Below, one piece after another: positions 1 to 9,421 of a stretch of DNA of 64,000 nt. The notes under the pieces are model-generated. The model saw nothing but the letters and a program-made list of their open reading frames with translations. It searched no databases and was not told the DNA's origin. Both the position numbers and the translations under genes were made by a program. The stretch comes from Hyphomicrobiales bacterium (lineage in GTDB: Bacteria > Pseudomonadota > Alphaproteobacteria > Rhizobiales > Rhizobiaceae): assembly GCA_900466575.1 (NCBI GenBank), contig UBMP01000004.1:62001-126000 (forward strand), in the 5' to 3' direction. The first letter of the stretch is position 1. Each line of letters begins with the position of its first letter.

Positions 1-1
1 G

Positions 2-2077
2 ATCGCCGATGGCGTGGCCGGCAAGCCTTGGGTCTTCCGCGTCAAGGACATCGCCGGCTGGTGGTCGAACCGGCACTACGAACGGCGCGGCGGCGTCGAA
101 CTGACAGGTCCGACCGGCTGGCTGCCGGGCATGAAGCCGGTCTGGTTCACCGAACTCGGCTGCCCGGCCGTGGAGCGTGGCGCAAACCAGCCCAATGTCT
201 TTCCCGATCCGAAATCGGCGGAAAGCGCGCTGCCGCATTTCTCCTCCGGCCAGCGCAGCGACGCGATGCAGCGCCGGTTTCTGGAGGCACATTTCACGCA
301 TTGGAAGAGCGGGAGCGCGCCGGCCGGGATGCTGGCTACGAATGACATCACGGTCTGGACCTGGGATGCCCGGCCGATCCCCGCCTTCCCCTATGACACC
401 GCGCTCTTTGCCGATGGCGGCAACTGGCAGACCGGCCATTGGCTGAACGGCCGGCTGGGGACGGGGACGCTGGCCGATGTGATCGCCGCGATCCTCGCCG
501 ACAACGGCTTTGCCGATTTCGACGTTTCGACGGTTTCGGGCGACCTCACCGGCTATGTTCAGGGTGACGTCGCCTCGGCCCGCACCATGATCGAGCCGCT
601 GATGGCGGCATTCCAGATCGATTGTCGCGAGAGCGGTGGCAAGCTCGTCTTCTCCTCGCGCGCGAAAGTCTCAAACCCGCCCCGCATGCTCGACGTGCTG
701 GCCGACCGCGAGGACAGGGCACTCTGGAGCGAAACACGGGCGCAGGAAAGCGATATCGCCGCGCAGGCAACGCTCGACTACTTTGACGAGGCGGGCGACT
801 ATGAAAGCGCCGTCGCCCGCTCGCGCCGGATGGCCGCCGGCAATGACCGGGTGGCCTCTGGCGCAATTGCCGGCGTGCTGCCAGAGGCGACGGCGGCGGC
901 GGCCGCAGAGGAAATGCTGCGCGACGCGCGTCTCGCCCGCCGGTCACTGAAGCTGGATGTCCCGCCCTATCTGCTGGAGCTGGAAACCGGCGATGCGGTC
1001 ACCCTGCCGGGCGTTGCCGGCCGTTTCCGAGTTGCGCGGATCGAAGATGGCGCGGCGCGCGGGATCGAAGCCCCGGAATATGTCCCGCCGGTGGGGGCGC
1101 ATGCCTTTCAGGAGAGCATCACGCGATTGAGCGAGGGCGGCTCGTCCCAGCTGTTTGCGCCGTCGGTGGTCTTCCTTGATCTGCCCACGCTCGGCGCCGG
1201 AACGCCCGAAAGTTACGCCTGCGCTGCCGTTCTCGCCCGCCCCTGGCGGACGGCGACGCTGTCCGCCGCGACCGGCTCGCAAGGCTACCGCGCCCGCGCA
1301 CTCGCCGCGCGCCCGGCGACGTTGGGTGCGCTCGCGAGCGCCCTCATGCCCGGCGTCACCGGCCGTATCGACCGGGCCAACAGCCTGGATGTCAGGCTTG
1401 CCTTCGGCAGCGTTTCATCGGTGAGCGAAGCCGATCTTCTGGCCGGGTCGAACCGCCTTGCGGTTCTGGCCGGCAATGGAGCCGCCGAAATCGTCAGCTT
1501 CCAGACGGCTCGGGAAGTCGAGCCGGGCCGCTGGCATCTCACGAACCTCCTGCGCGGCCAGTTCGGCACCGCCGACGCCATGGCGGCGGGCGCATTGGAA
1601 GGGGCGGACGTGGTGCTTCTCAATGATGCCGTCGTCTCGCTCGGCCTTGATCCGGGTGAGGCGGGGCTGTCGCTCAACTGGCGTGCGGAGGCAGGCATGT
1701 CGAGCGTGGGCCCCTTTGCCTTCGCTGGCGGGCGCAGGGCTGGGACGCCGCTTGCGCCAGTCCATTTGCGCGCCGCGCGGCAGACATCGGGCGACATTCG
1801 CCTGTCCTGGTTCAGGTCTGGCCGGATCGACGGCGACAACTGGGATGCCTACGACATCCCGCTGGATGAACCGGAGGAGCGCTATCTCGTGGAGGTGCTC
1901 GATGCGGATGGAACAAGCCTTCGCAATGCCGAAGTCAACGCGCCCGCCTTCAGCTATGCCGCCGCGGATGCACTGGCTGATCTCGGCCCATCTCCGGCAA
2001 GGATCCGCTACCGCGTCCGCCAGCTGGGCTGGACCGTGGCCTCCGGTCTTCCGGCCGAGGCTGCGCTGTCGCTTTGA
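2..2077 (+). CDS. GTA/phage-type baseplate-tip protein (TIM-barrel + tip domain), 5' partial
   Basis: The reading frame is already open at the first base, so the gene starts upstream of the window; 691 residues are visible. The start of the visible part has the look of the GTA TIM-barrel-like domain (WLPGMKPVWFTELGCPAVE, then a QPNVFPDPKS stretch and WTWDARP-type block). The rest resembles the putative tail protein/tip-attachment region, rich in beta-strand and Ala/Gly, with HLTNLLRGQFGT as a typical landmark. This combination is known in the last, very large gene of alphaproteobacterial gene transfer agents (often called baseplate megatron protein, about 1,200-1,300 residues), where it forms the distal tail tip. 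It is followed 32 bases later by a holin-like gene, so this is probably the 3' end of a GTA or GTA-like tail cluster. I infer the GTA rather than prophage assignment from family resemblance only. Confidence 0.85.
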   Translation: MADGVAGKPWVFRVKDIAGWWSNRHYERRGGVELTGPTGWLPGMKPVWFTELGCPAVERGANQPNVFPDPKSAESALPHFSSGQRSDAMQRRFLEAHFTHWKSGSAPAGMLATNDITVWTWDARPIPAFPYDTALFADGGNWQTGHWLNGRLGTGTLADVIAAILADNGFADFDVSTVSGDLTGYVQGDVASARTMIEPLMAAFQIDCRESGGKLVFSSRAKVSNPPRMLDVLADREDRALWSETRAQESDIAAQATLDYFDEAGDYESAVARSRRMAAGNDRVASGAIAGVLPEATAAAAAEEMLRDARLARRSLKLDVPPYLLELETGDAVTLPGVAGRFRVARIEDGAARGIEAPEYVPPVGAHAFQESITRLSEGGSSQLFAPSVVFLDLPTLGAGTPESYACAAVLARPWRTATLSAATGSQGYRARALAARPATLGALASALMPGVTGRIDRANSLDVRLAFGSVSSVSEADLLAGSNRLAVLAGNGAAEIVSFQTAREVEPGRWHLTNLLRGQFGTADAMAAGALEGADVVLLNDAVVSLGLDPGEAGLSLNWRAEAGMSSVGPFAFAGGRRAGTPLAPVHLRAARQTSGDIRLSWFRSGRIDGDNWDAYDIPLDEPEERYLVEVLDADGTSLRNAEVNAPAFSYAAADALADLGPSPARIRYRVRQLGWTVASGLPAEAALSL

Positions 2078-2109
2078 GTGCATGAGCCATCAACCGAAGG
2101 AGAAGACCC

Positions 2110-2316
2110 ATGGAAGACATGAAGACCTGGTATCAGTCCCGTACCATCTGGGGCGCCATCATCGCCATTGCAGCCTCGCTCGCGCATGCGGGCGGCTACA
2201 ACCTGTCCGTCGCTGACCAGGGACAGCTTGCAGATGCGGTTCTGTCGCTTGCCGGGACCGTTGGCGGACTGGTCGCGATCTGGGGCCGCATGAAGGCGAC
2301 CGTCAAGGTTGCGTGA
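2110..2316 (+). CDS. small holin-like membrane protein
   Basis: A 68-residue protein with an SD (gaaggag) 7 bases before the ATG. It has two hydrophobic segments, about residues 12-27 (WGAIIAIAASLAHAGG) and 43-60, separated by a polar stretch, and ends in an IWGRMKA-type basic tail. The pattern W...S..WG....ia, then a second helix ending in aiwGR.kA, is that of short phage holin-like proteins (Pam3 gp28-type) at the end of tail clusters. It is spaced 32 bases from the tail-tip gene and probably cotranscribed with it. A role in release of GTA particles or phage is inferred from position and shape only; no endolysin gene is visible. Confidence 0.6.
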   Translation: MEDMKTWYQSRTIWGAIIAIAASLAHAGGYNLSVADQGQLADAVLSLAGTVGGLVAIWGRMKATVKVA

Positions 2317-2340
2317 AGCTTGCGCCGCACGCGGATTGGG

Positions 2341-2368
2341 CCGCATCCCCGGCATTTCGGGGGTGCGG
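2341..2368 (+). terminator. GC-rich hairpin after the tail/holin genes
   Basis: An 11-bp stem (CCGCATCCCCG pairing with CGGGGGTGCGG, one G.T wobble) closes a 6-base loop, 24 bases after the holin stop. No T-run follows, so it is either a U-less terminator or an mRNA 3' stabiliser. Confidence 0.5.
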
Positions 2369-2426
2369 CACCGGCGGATTGCGATATTGTTGAGTGATTC
2401 GGTTCTCGCTTTTCCAGGACGCTCAA

Positions 2427-2537
2427 ATGATTTTCAGCATTTTTGTCTGGACCGTTTTTCCGGTCATCGTCGCACTCGGTTGTTTTGCCTTTGTAACCCA
2501 TGAACAAAGGGGCCGAGGCTCTCGTCCCGGTGAATGA
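2427..2537 (+). CDS. possible 36-residue membrane peptide
   Basis: An ATG-initiated frame of 36 codons whose first 23 residues are almost entirely hydrophobic (MIFSIFVWTVFPVIVALGCF), followed by a charged tail (THEQRGRGSRPGE). The SD is weak (aggac, 8 bases upstream). It lies in the roughly 400-base gap between the holin-like gene and the feu genes, where nothing else is convincing. It looks like a single-pass small membrane protein, but there is no family recognition and chance is a real alternative. Confidence 0.25.
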   Translation: MIFSIFVWTVFPVIVALGCFAFVTHEQRGRGSRPGE

Positions 2538-2663
2538 ACGAGGCCCGCATTCCCGTCGTTTCGGGGCGGCAACAGCGGTCCCGAAAGCGCGGCAACTTTG
2601 CCTTGGCCGGTTTCGTTCCGGCTTGCGCCGAGATTGATTTTCGGCTCATGTTCATTTGTCATT

Positions 2664-2677
2664 CAGATGCGCATCTG
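2664..2677. promoter_or_regulatory. perfect 14-bp palindrome upstream of feuN-like gene
   Basis: CAGATGCGCATCTG is a perfect dyad, with partial symmetry continuing into the flanks (att...aat). It lies 48 bases before the start of the FeuN-like gene and is the strongest candidate operator in this intergenic region. Whether FeuP itself binds it is unknown. Confidence 0.45.
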
Positions 2678-2724
2678 TATGAATAGGCTCGATTTGAGAC
2701 ATCCAAGCTCATGAAAGCAATGCA

Positions 2725-2964
2725 ATGGGATCGCATCTGATTTTGGCCGTGGCGGCCCTCGGACTTGGCATGGTGGGCGAGCCCGCCAACAAGAACCTTG
2801 TTGCCGTTCGTGGCGATTGTTCCGCAGCCGCCCGCGAGGCGCTGTCGGAAAACGGAGGGACACTTCTCTCCGTCGAACCCGTTGGCAATGAGTGCGTCAT
2901 CACGATATTGGTGCAGAACAGCGGCGAACGACCGAAGAAGAAGGTCGTTCACAAGCCAATGTAA
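2725..2964 (+). CDS. feuN: small exported FeuN-like protein
   Basis: A 79-residue protein placed 41 bases before feuP in the same direction. Residues 1-17 are hydrophobic (GSHLILAVAALGLGMVG) and look like a signal sequence or signal anchor. The remainder is polar with two cysteines (CSAAAREAL and NECVITILV) that could pair in the periplasm, then a lysine-rich tail (RPKKKVVHKPM). In Sinorhizobium meliloti, FeuN is a short periplasmic protein that restrains the FeuQ-FeuP system; size, location and export signal here fit that protein, but I assign it by context, not by alignment. ATG 2725 is the first ATG after an in-frame stop; the SD is poor. Another reading is an unrelated small secreted protein. 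Confidence 0.55.
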   Translation: MGSHLILAVAALGLGMVGEPANKNLVAVRGDCSAAAREALSENGGTLLSVEPVGNECVITILVQNSGERPKKKVVHKPM

Positions 2965-3005
2965 CCTGGGCCTCTTTTGGCCGCACGAACGACGGGAACC
3001 CACGC

Positions 3006-3671
3006 ATGCGCATATTGGTCGTGGAAGACGACGAGAACCTGAACCGGCAGCTGAGTGAATCGCTGAAAGAGGCGGGCTATGTCGTCGATCAGGCTTTCGA
3101 CGGCGAGGAGGGGCATTTCCTCGGCGACACCGAGCCCTATGACGCCGTCGTCCTCGATATCGGCCTGCCGGAAATGGATGGCATCACCGTTCTGGAAAAG
3201 TGGCGCGCCGCCGGCCGGGTCATGCCGGTTCTGATCCTGACGGCCCGCGACCGCTGGTCGGACAAGGTGGCCGGCATCGATGCAGGCGCAGACGATTATG
3301 TCGCCAAGCCCTTCCACATAGAGGAAGTCCTCGCTCGCCTCCGGGCGCTTATCCGCCGCGCCGCCGGCCATGCCTCTTCGGATCTCGTCTGCGGCCCCGT
3401 CCGTCTCGACACGAAGAGTTCCAAGGCCACAGTGGATGGCATGACGCTGAAGCTCACCTCGCACGAGTTCCGCCTTCTGTCCTATCTCATGCATCACATG
3501 GGCGAGGTCGTGTCGCGGACGGAACTGACCGAGCACCTTTACGACCAGGACTTCGACCGGGACTCCAACACGATCGAAGTCTTTGTAGGCCGATTGCGCA
3601 AGAAGATGGGCGTCGACATGATCGAGACCGTCCGCGGGCTCGGCTATCGCATGCAGGCGCCTGCCAAATGA
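3006..3671 (+). CDS. feuP: response regulator FeuP (OmpR family)
   Basis: A 221-residue OmpR/PhoB-type regulator. The receiver has the acidic pair D8/D9, phosphoacceptor D51 (VVLDIGLPEMDG), T79 and K101 (VAKPFH). The C-terminal winged helix (about 125-220) contains LTSHEFRLLSYLMHH and the DSNTIEVFVGRLRKKM recognition region. In rhizobia and Brucella, FeuP with FeuQ controls osmoadaptation and cyclic glucan export genes needed for symbiosis or virulence. It is preceded by the FeuN-like gene and followed 29 bases later by its kinase. The start at MRILVVEDDE fits family starts; the frame also runs upstream but those residues do not belong to the fold. Confidence 0.88.
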   Translation: MRILVVEDDENLNRQLSESLKEAGYVVDQAFDGEEGHFLGDTEPYDAVVLDIGLPEMDGITVLEKWRAAGRVMPVLILTARDRWSDKVAGIDAGADDYVAKPFHIEEVLARLRALIRRAAGHASSDLVCGPVRLDTKSSKATVDGMTLKLTSHEFRLLSYLMHHMGEVVSRTELTEHLYDQDFDRDSNTIEVFVGRLRKKMGVDMIETVRGLGYRMQAPAK

Positions 3672-3700
3672 GGCGCCTGCGATGAGGCCTCCACGATGAG

Positions 3701-5110
3701 ATGTGGCACATGAGAGGGTTTGGCGGACAATCGCTGACGCTCCGCGTCGTCCTGTCGGTCTCGATCTGGGCGATCGCCGGTCTCGTGGTGATTGCGATTG
3801 CTATCTCTACGCTCTATCGACGCGATGCGGAAAAGAGCTTCCGCGATCTCCTGCGCGCCCATCTGTTCAATGTCGTCAATTCCGTTTCCATCAACGAGAA
3901 CAAGCAGCTCGCAGGGCGTCCCGAGCTCGGTGACCTGCAATTTTCGCAGCCCGGCACCGGCTGGTACTGGATCGCCGAAGGGGTGGGCCAGTATAAGACG
4001 ACGCCGCTGGTTTCTCCCTCGTTGGGTGCGACTACGCTCCCGGACAAGCCGGCCAGCGAGGTACCCTTCGACATCCGGTTCCAGCGCTTCTACGACATCA
4101 AGGACCCTCTCGGAAACAGTCTGTCTGTGGCTGAAACCGAGGTCGAACTGGACGATCAGGGCGACATCGTCCGCTTCCGTGTCACCGGAAACAAGGCGGT
4201 GGTGGAGGCCAGCGTAGCGGCCTTCAATCGCAGCCTCTATCTCGCGCTGATCATCTTCGGCGCGGGCAGTCTGCTCGCCAACGCGCTGGCCATTCTGATC
4301 GGCCTGCGCCCGCTCGACCGCGTGCGAAATGCGCTCGAAAACATCCGCGGTGGCCGGGCGGAGCGGCTGGAAGGGCGCTTCCCCAGCGAAATCCGACCCC
4401 TGGCGAACGAGGTCAACGCGCTGATCGACAACAACCGCCGTATCATCGAGCGCGCACGCATGCAGGTCGGCAATCTCGCCCATTCGCTGAAGACGCCGAT
4501 TGCCGTGCTGATCAACGAGGCGCAGGCGATGGCGCCGGCCCATGGTGCGCTTGTGAAGCAGCAGGCGGAGGCCATGCAGATGCAGGTGCAATCCTACCTG
4601 AACCGCGCCCGGATCGCCGCCCAGCGCGAGACGGTTCTGGCGCGCACCGAGGCACGCCCCGTTCTCGACCGGATCATTCGCGTCATGCAGAAGCTCAATC
4701 GTGAGATCGAGTTCGAGATGGATGACAAGGCGCCCGGCGCCGTGCTCGCCATGGAGCAGCAGGACATTGAGGAAATCCTCGGCAACCTCCTGGAAAACGC
4801 CGCGCGCTACGCCAGGTCCTCCATTCGCGTCTCGCTGGCGGAAGTCGGCCAGGGGGAAGGGAAGGACATGGCGGAACTCACGATCGAGGACGATGGTCCC
4901 GGCCTGGAGCCCGACGAGATCAAGGAAGCGCTGAAGCGCGGCCGCCGGCTTGACGAAAGCCGCCCCGGCTCCGGGCTCGGTCTCTCCATCGTCAGCGAGA
5001 TCGTGTCCGAATATTCCGGACGCCTCAACCTGACGCGCGGATCATCCGGCGGTCTGCGTGCCGCACTCATTTTACCGATAGTGACACAGGAAAAGACCAA
5101 ACGTGGTTGA
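3701..5110 (+). CDS. feuQ: sensor histidine kinase FeuQ
   Basis: A 469-residue membrane kinase. TM1 is at about residues 13-38 (LRVVLSVSIWAIAGLVVIAI), a periplasmic sensor spans about 39-175, TM2 is at about 180-202 (SLYLALIIFGAGSLLANALAI), and a HAMP-like linker with RPLDRVRNALENI follows. The phosphoacceptor H-box is GNLAHSLKTPIAVL. The ATPase domain shows the N-box LLENAARYA, G1 DDGPGLEP and G2 GSGLGLSIV. It is the partner of the adjacent FeuP. The ATG at 3701 is used; an in-frame ATG at 3710 is equally possible because neither has a strong SD. Confidence 0.86.
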   Translation: MWHMRGFGGQSLTLRVVLSVSIWAIAGLVVIAIAISTLYRRDAEKSFRDLLRAHLFNVVNSVSINENKQLAGRPELGDLQFSQPGTGWYWIAEGVGQYKTTPLVSPSLGATTLPDKPASEVPFDIRFQRFYDIKDPLGNSLSVAETEVELDDQGDIVRFRVTGNKAVVEASVAAFNRSLYLALIIFGAGSLLANALAILIGLRPLDRVRNALENIRGGRAERLEGRFPSEIRPLANEVNALIDNNRRIIERARMQVGNLAHSLKTPIAVLINEAQAMAPAHGALVKQQAEAMQMQVQSYLNRARIAAQRETVLARTEARPVLDRIIRVMQKLNREIEFEMDDKAPGAVLAMEQQDIEEILGNLLENAARYARSSIRVSLAEVGQGEGKDMAELTIEDDGPGLEPDEIKEALKRGRRLDESRPGSGLGLSIVSEIVSEYSGRLNLTRGSSGGLRAALILPIVTQEKTKRG

Positions 5111-5185
5111 TTCTGAGGCGCTTGTTCCCCATAATTAATGTGGAGGAGCATACGGACGATATTTGGCAAGACGAAAGACGGGGAC

Positions 5186-5647
5186 ATGAAGACCGGGGGC
5201 ACAGCGCGAACAATGAAGCTCATGGTGACTTGCGCCATGGTGGCGGTGGCTGCCGTGACGTCTGGCTGCGCCTCGATGTCGAAGCGCTCCGCGACCCCGC
5301 TCGCCTTTGCCGCGCCGCAGACGTCCTACTCCTCCGGCGATGCGTTCGTGCGCGCTCTCGACGGCGGTCTTGTCTCGCAAATTCAAGGCGCTAACCTCGG
5401 CGCAGAGGACCGCAAGCTCGCTCTTCAGGCCGAGTACAAGGCGCTGGAAGATGCGCCCGGCGGCCAGGCCGTTCCGTGGTCGGGCGCCACCGGCGTCAGC
5501 GGCACGGTCGTTGCCGCCACACCCTATCAGGTTGGCACGCAGAACTGCCGCCAGTACACCCAGACCGTCAGCGTCGATGGCCGTTCGCTCATCGCGCGCG
5601 GTGCAGCCTGCCGCAATCCGAACGGTACCTGGACGCCGCTCACTTGA
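5186..5647 (+). CDS. outer-membrane lipoprotein, 17-kDa surface antigen type
   Basis: A 153-residue protein with a positively charged n-region, hydrophobic core (LMVTCAMVAVAAVTSGC) and a lipobox-like TSGC placing the lipidated Cys near residue 28. The C-terminal half (SGTVVAATPYQVGTQNCRQY through ARGAACRNPNGTW) matches the short surface-antigen domain of alphaproteobacterial 17-kDa antigen/RT0821-like lipoproteins. The start chosen is ATG 5186; the frame also offers ATG 5138, which would give an awkwardly long n-region. It lies 75 bases after feuQ, so it could share regulation with the feu genes, but this is not shown. Confidence 0.65.
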   Translation: MKTGGTARTMKLMVTCAMVAVAAVTSGCASMSKRSATPLAFAAPQTSYSSGDAFVRALDGGLVSQIQGANLGAEDRKLALQAEYKALEDAPGGQAVPWSGATGVSGTVVAATPYQVGTQNCRQYTQTVSVDGRSLIARGAACRNPNGTWTPLT

Positions 5648-5726
5648 CGCGGCGGCGCGAAAGTCTGCCTGCATTCTCGCAAAGCACGCTGCGCAGATAG
5701 GGACCTCACATTAAATTGATCCGTGG

Positions 5727-5754
5727 CAACCGTTTGAGCGAGGTCAAACGGTTG
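5727..5754. terminator. perfect 11-bp inverted repeat before ccmI
   Basis: CAACCGTTTGA and its exact complement TCAAACGGTTG flank a 6-base loop between the lipoprotein gene and ccmI. There is no T-run downstream. It can act as a terminator-like hairpin for the lipoprotein gene or as an operator in front of the ccm operon. Confidence 0.5.
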
Positions 5755-5820
5755 CGTCAAATTGCCGTGTATTGCCTTTTGTCAGTTGGAAACCCTTTGG
5801 CCTTCGGGTAATTGAGCGGC

Positions 5821-6969
5821 ATGCTATTCTGGATCATTGTCTCCTGCGTCACCGCGCTTCTGGCGGTCGCACTTCTCGCGCCGCTCCTGCGCCGCTCCGC
5901 AACGGCCGGCGGCGAGCATAGCCATGACGTCGAGGTCTATCGCGACCAGATGGCGGAAGTCGACCGCGACGCAGCCGCAGGCCTGATCTCGGCCGAAGAG
6001 GCCGAATATGCGCGTGCGGAAATCGGGCGCCGTCTGCTGGCATCTGCCGACAAGGCAAGCAGGGAGACGGGTGGCCGCATCAGGACGAGCCGTCATCCGC
6101 TGGCGCAGGCCTTCATCATCCTCCTGCTTCCCGCCATTGGCATCGGCCTTTATCTCTACGCCGGCAGCCCCGGCGTGCCCGATGCACCGCTTGCCGCGCG
6201 TCTCGCCAATCCCGGCAATGATGTCGCACTCCTGCTGGCCAAGGCGGAAAACCATCTCATCCAGAACCCGGATGATGGAGCGGGTTGGGACCTCGTCGCA
6301 CCGATCTACCTGCGCAACCGCCGTCCCGCCGATGCCGTGAACGCCTATCGCCAGGCCATCCGCATTCGGGGTGAAAGCGCCGAACGCCTTTCGGGCCTGG
6401 GCGAATCGATCGTTGCGTCCAATCAGGGTTTGATCAACTCGGAAGCGACGGACGCGTTTCGCAAGGCGCTGAGCCTCGACCGCAATGACGCAAGATCCGA
6501 ATTCTACCTCGCCTTCGCGCTGGAACAGGAAGGCCGCAGCCTGGAAGCGCTCGCCGCGTTCCAGGCGCTGGCCAAATCCTCGCCGCCCGATGCGCCATGG
6601 CAGCCGATCGTCGCACAGCACATTGCTTCGCTTCAGAAGGGCCCCGGTGGGGCAAATCCGAGCCCGAATGCACCGGGCAACCCTACGGCCGCTGATGTCG
6701 CGGCTGCGCAGAACATGAATGCCGGCGATCGCCAGCAGATGATCGAGAGCATGGTGTCCGGCCTCGATGAAAAGCTCAAGGCCGATCCCAACAACTTCGA
6801 AGGCTGGATGCGCCTCGTGCGCTCCTATGCCATGCTCAAACAGGCCGACAAGGCGAGCGATGCGCTGACCCGCGCGCTGAAGGCCTTCCCGGCTGACGGC
6901 GAGCAGGGCAAGCAGTTGGTCGCCCTTGCCACCCAGCTTGGCATCAAGGCCCCGGAGGCAAAGCCATGA
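5821..6969 (+). CDS. ccmI: c-type cytochrome biogenesis protein CcmI (CycH)
   Basis: A 382-residue protein that begins with a membrane segment ([21 protein letters not shown]), a cytoplasmic leucine-rich stretch with [15 protein letters not shown] (typical CcmI/CycH), and a second TM at about residues 95-115 ([20 protein letters not shown]). The periplasmic C-terminal part contains TPR-like repeats (for example [19 protein letters not shown]). It acts as the apocytochrome c chaperone of the haem-lyase module in the inner membrane. The ATG at 5821 was chosen over an upstream TTG. Its stop overlaps the ccmE start (ATGA), showing translational coupling in the ccmI-E-F-H operon. Confidence 0.93.
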   Translation: MLFWIIVSCVTALLAVALLAPLLRRSATAGGEHSHDVEVYRDQMAEVDRDAAAGLISAEEAEYARAEIGRRLLASADKASRETGGRIRTSRHPLAQAFIILLLPAIGIGLYLYAGSPGVPDAPLAARLANPGNDVALLLAKAENHLIQNPDDGAGWDLVAPIYLRNRRPADAVNAYRQAIRIRGESAERLSGLGESIVASNQGLINSEATDAFRKALSLDRNDARSEFYLAFALEQEGRSLEALAAFQALAKSSPPDAPWQPIVAQHIASLQKGPGGANPSPNAPGNPTAADVAAAQNMNAGDRQQMIESMVSGLDEKLKADPNNFEGWMRLVRSYAMLKQADKASDALTRALKAFPADGEQGKQLVALATQLGIKAPEAKP

Positions 6970-7433
6970 CCGGAACGAGAATGACCCGCAAACAGAAACG
7001 CCTTGCCATCATCTCCGGCGGGGTCGGCTTCATCATCGTGGCGGTTCTCCTGGTGATGTTCGCCTTCAGCCAGTCGGTCTCGTATTTCTATGTGCCGGGC
7101 GATCTTCAGAAGGCCGATGTGAAGCCCGGAACGCGCATTCGACTCGGCGGGCTGGTCAAGACCGGTTCCTGGGTGCGCGGCGAGGGAACGACTTCGACCT
7201 TCGAGGTGACGGACACGATTTCGACTGTAAAGGTGACCTATACCGGCATCCTCCCCGATCTTTTCCGCGAAGGGCAGGGCGTGGTGGCGGAAGGCTCGTT
7301 CGTTGCCGGCAATCCGGTCTTCGTCGCCGACACGGTTCTGGCCAAGCACGACGAGACCTATATGCCCAAGGATGTGGCGGACCGGCTGAAGGCGCAGGGC
7401 GTCCAGCTGAGCGGCAAGGAGACGGTCAAGTGA
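6966..7433 (+). CDS. ccmE: cytochrome c maturation haem chaperone CcmE (CycJ)
   Basis: A 155-residue periplasmic haem chaperone anchored by an N-terminal helix (residues 14-35, [20 protein letters not shown]). The beta-barrel carries the haem-attachment HxxxY motif, H128 to Y132 (KHDETYMP), that covalently binds haem before handover to CcmF. The start overlaps the ccmI stop by four bases, and the stop overlaps the ccmF start, so all are translated as one operon. Length and motif are complete. Confidence 0.96.
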   Translation: MTGTRMTRKQKRLAIISGGVGFIIVAVLLVMFAFSQSVSYFYVPGDLQKADVKPGTRIRLGGLVKTGSWVRGEGTTSTFEVTDTISTVKVTYTGILPDLFREGQGVVAEGSFVAGNPVFVADTVLAKHDETYMPKDVADRLKAQGVQLSGKETVK

Positions 7434-9421
7434 TCATTGAATTCGGCCTTTACGCTCTTGTCCTTTCGCTGGCCACGGCCATCGTCCTCTCCATCCTGCC
7501 GATCCTCGGCGCGCGGCGCGGCGATGCGAACCTGATGGCGGTTGCGCCGGTGGCAGCGCTCGGCCAGTTTGCATTGGTGACCACCTCCTTCGGCATTCTC
7601 ATGCACGCCCATCTCGTGTCGGACTTCTCCGTCGCCAATGTCTGGGAGAATTCGCATTCGCTGATCCCGACGCTCTACAAGGTCTCCGGCGTCTGGGGAA
7701 ATCACGAAGGCTCGATGATGCTGTGGCTCTTCATCCTGTCGCTCTTCAGCGCGCTTGTCGCGCTCTTCGGCGGCAATTTGCCCGCCACGCTGAGAGCCAA
7801 TGTTCTGGCGGTGCAGGGCTGGATCTCCTCGGCCTTCATCCTGTTCATTGTACTCACCTCCAATCCGTTCCTGCGCATAATGCCGCCGCCGCCGGAGGGC
7901 CGTGACCTCAACCCGGTCCTGCAGGATGTCGGCCTCGCCATCCATCCGCCACTGCTCTATCTCGGCTATGTCGGCTTCTCGGTCTGCTTCTCCTTTGCTG
8001 TCGCAGCCCTCATGGAAGGCCGCATCGACGCTGCCTGGGCGCGCTGGGTGCGGCCGTGGGCGCTGGCCGCCTGGACGTTCCTCACGGCCGGTATCGCCAT
8101 GGGCTCCTACTGGGCCTATTACGAACTCGGCTGGGGCGGCTGGTGGTTCTGGGACCCGGTTGAAAACGCCTCCTTCATGCCCTGGCTGGCCGGCACGGCG
8201 CTGCTCCACTCGGCGCTCGTGATGGAAAAGCGCGAGGCGCTGAAAATCTGGACCGTGCTGCTGGCGATCCTGACCTTCTCGCTGTCGCTGCTCGGCACCT
8301 TCCTCGTCCGCTCGGGCGTACTGACCTCCGTCCATGCCTTCGCCAGCGATCCCTCGCGCGGCGTCTTCATCCTCGCGATCCTGGTGATCTTCATCGGCGG
8401 CGCTCTTACACTCTTTGCTCTTCGTGCCAGCAGCCTGACGGCGGGCGGCCTGTTCGCGCCGGTCTCGCGGGAGGGTGCGCTCGTCCTCAACAATCTGATT
8501 CTCACGGTCTCCACGGCCACCGTGCTCATCGGCACGCTCTATCCGATGGCGCTGGAATCGCTGACGGGCGAAAAGATTTCCGTCGGTGCTCCCTTCTTCA
8601 ATCTGACCTTCGGCCTGCTGATGCTGCCGCTGCTGCTCGCCGTGCCCTTCGGACCGCTGCTTGCCTGGAAGCGCGCCGATCTGCTGGGCGCCGCACAGCG
8701 GCTTTTCTTTGCCGTGGCGGCCGGTTTCGTCATTGCTATCGTGATCTGGTATTTTGAAAATGGCGGACCGGTTCTGGCCGTTCTCGGCATGGCCCTCGCA
8801 TTCTACCTCATGGTCGGCGCTCTGACCGATCTCTGGCTGCGCGGCGGCTTCGGCAAGGTTCCGTTCTCCACCGCCTTGCGCCGGTTGGCCGGCCTGCCCC
8901 GTTCGGCCATCGGCACGGCGTTTGCACATTTCGGCCTTGGCGTCACCGTGCTCGGCATCGTCGCCGTCAGCGCCTTCCAGACCGAAAACGTGCTGGAAAT
9001 GAAACCTGGACAGACCGTGGAAGCCGGAGGCTATGCACTCAAATTCGAAGGCATGCAGCGCGGGCAGGGGCCGAACTTCACGGAAGATCGCGGCACGTTC
9101 ACGCTATCGAAGAGCGGTTCCTCGCTGGGGACAATCTCCTCGTCGAAGCGCGTCTACACGGCCCGCCAGATGCCGACGACCGAGGCCGGCATCCGGACGT
9201 TCGGCCTCAGCCAGTTTTACATTGCGCTCGGCGATGTCATGCCGGATGGCGGTATTGTAGTACGTGTCTGGTGGAAGCCGTTCATCGTCTGCATCTGGTT
9301 CGGCGCGCTGATCATGATGGTTGGCGGTTTCATCTCGCTGTCGGATCGCCGCCTGCGCGTCGGCGCGCCGTCGCGGCGGGCAAAGAAGGCTGCAGTCCCT
9401 GCACTGGAGGCCGCAGAATGA
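7430..9421 (+). CDS. ccmF: haem lyase subunit CcmF (CycK)
   Basis: A 663-residue polytopic membrane protein, full length for CcmF. The translation starts at GTG 7430, overlapping the ccmE stop. The haem-handling WWD motif is visible as [17 protein letters not shown] at about residues 235-251, together with the conserved [10 protein letters not shown] segment and the [12 protein letters not shown] loop. It accepts haem from CcmE and, with CcmI and CcmH, attaches it to apocytochrome CxxCH motifs in the periplasm. The stop overlaps the ccmH start. Confidence 0.97.
   Translation: MIIEFGLYALVLSLATAIVLSILPILGARRGDANLMAVAPVAALGQFALVTTSFGILMHAHLVSDFSVANVWENSHSLIPTLYKVSGVWGNHEGSMMLWLFILSLFSALVALFGGNLPATLRANVLAVQGWISSAFILFIVLTSNPFLRIMPPPPEGRDLNPVLQDVGLAIHPPLLYLGYVGFSVCFSFAVAALMEGRIDAAWARWVRPWALAAWTFLTAGIAMGSYWAYYELGWGGWWFWDPVENASFMPWLAGTALLHSALVMEKREALKIWTVLLAILTFSLSLLGTFLVRSGVLTSVHAFASDPSRGVFILAILVIFIGGALTLFALRASSLTAGGLFAPVSREGALVLNNLILTVSTATVLIGTLYPMALESLTGEKISVGAPFFNLTFGLLMLPLLLAVPFGPLLAWKRADLLGAAQRLFFAVAAGFVIAIVIWYFENGGPVLAVLGMALAFYLMVGALTDLWLRGGFGKVPFSTALRRLAGLPRSAIGTAFAHFGLGVTVLGIVAVSAFQTENVLEMKPGQTVEAGGYALKFEGMQRGQGPNFTEDRGTFTLSKSGSSLGTISSSKRVYTARQMPTTEAGIRTFGLSQFYIALGDVMPDGGIVVRVWWKPFIVCIWFGALIMMVGGFISLSDRRLRVGAPSRRAKKAAVPALEAAE

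Noticed and set aside
2423-2662. A 79-codon minus-strand frame in the gap before feuN
   Set aside because: No SD and no protein-like hydrophobic or domain pattern; it overlaps regulatory sequence.
7358-8929. A 523-codon minus-strand frame over ccmF
   Set aside because: Antisense to CcmF; its translation is a low-complexity charged sequence.
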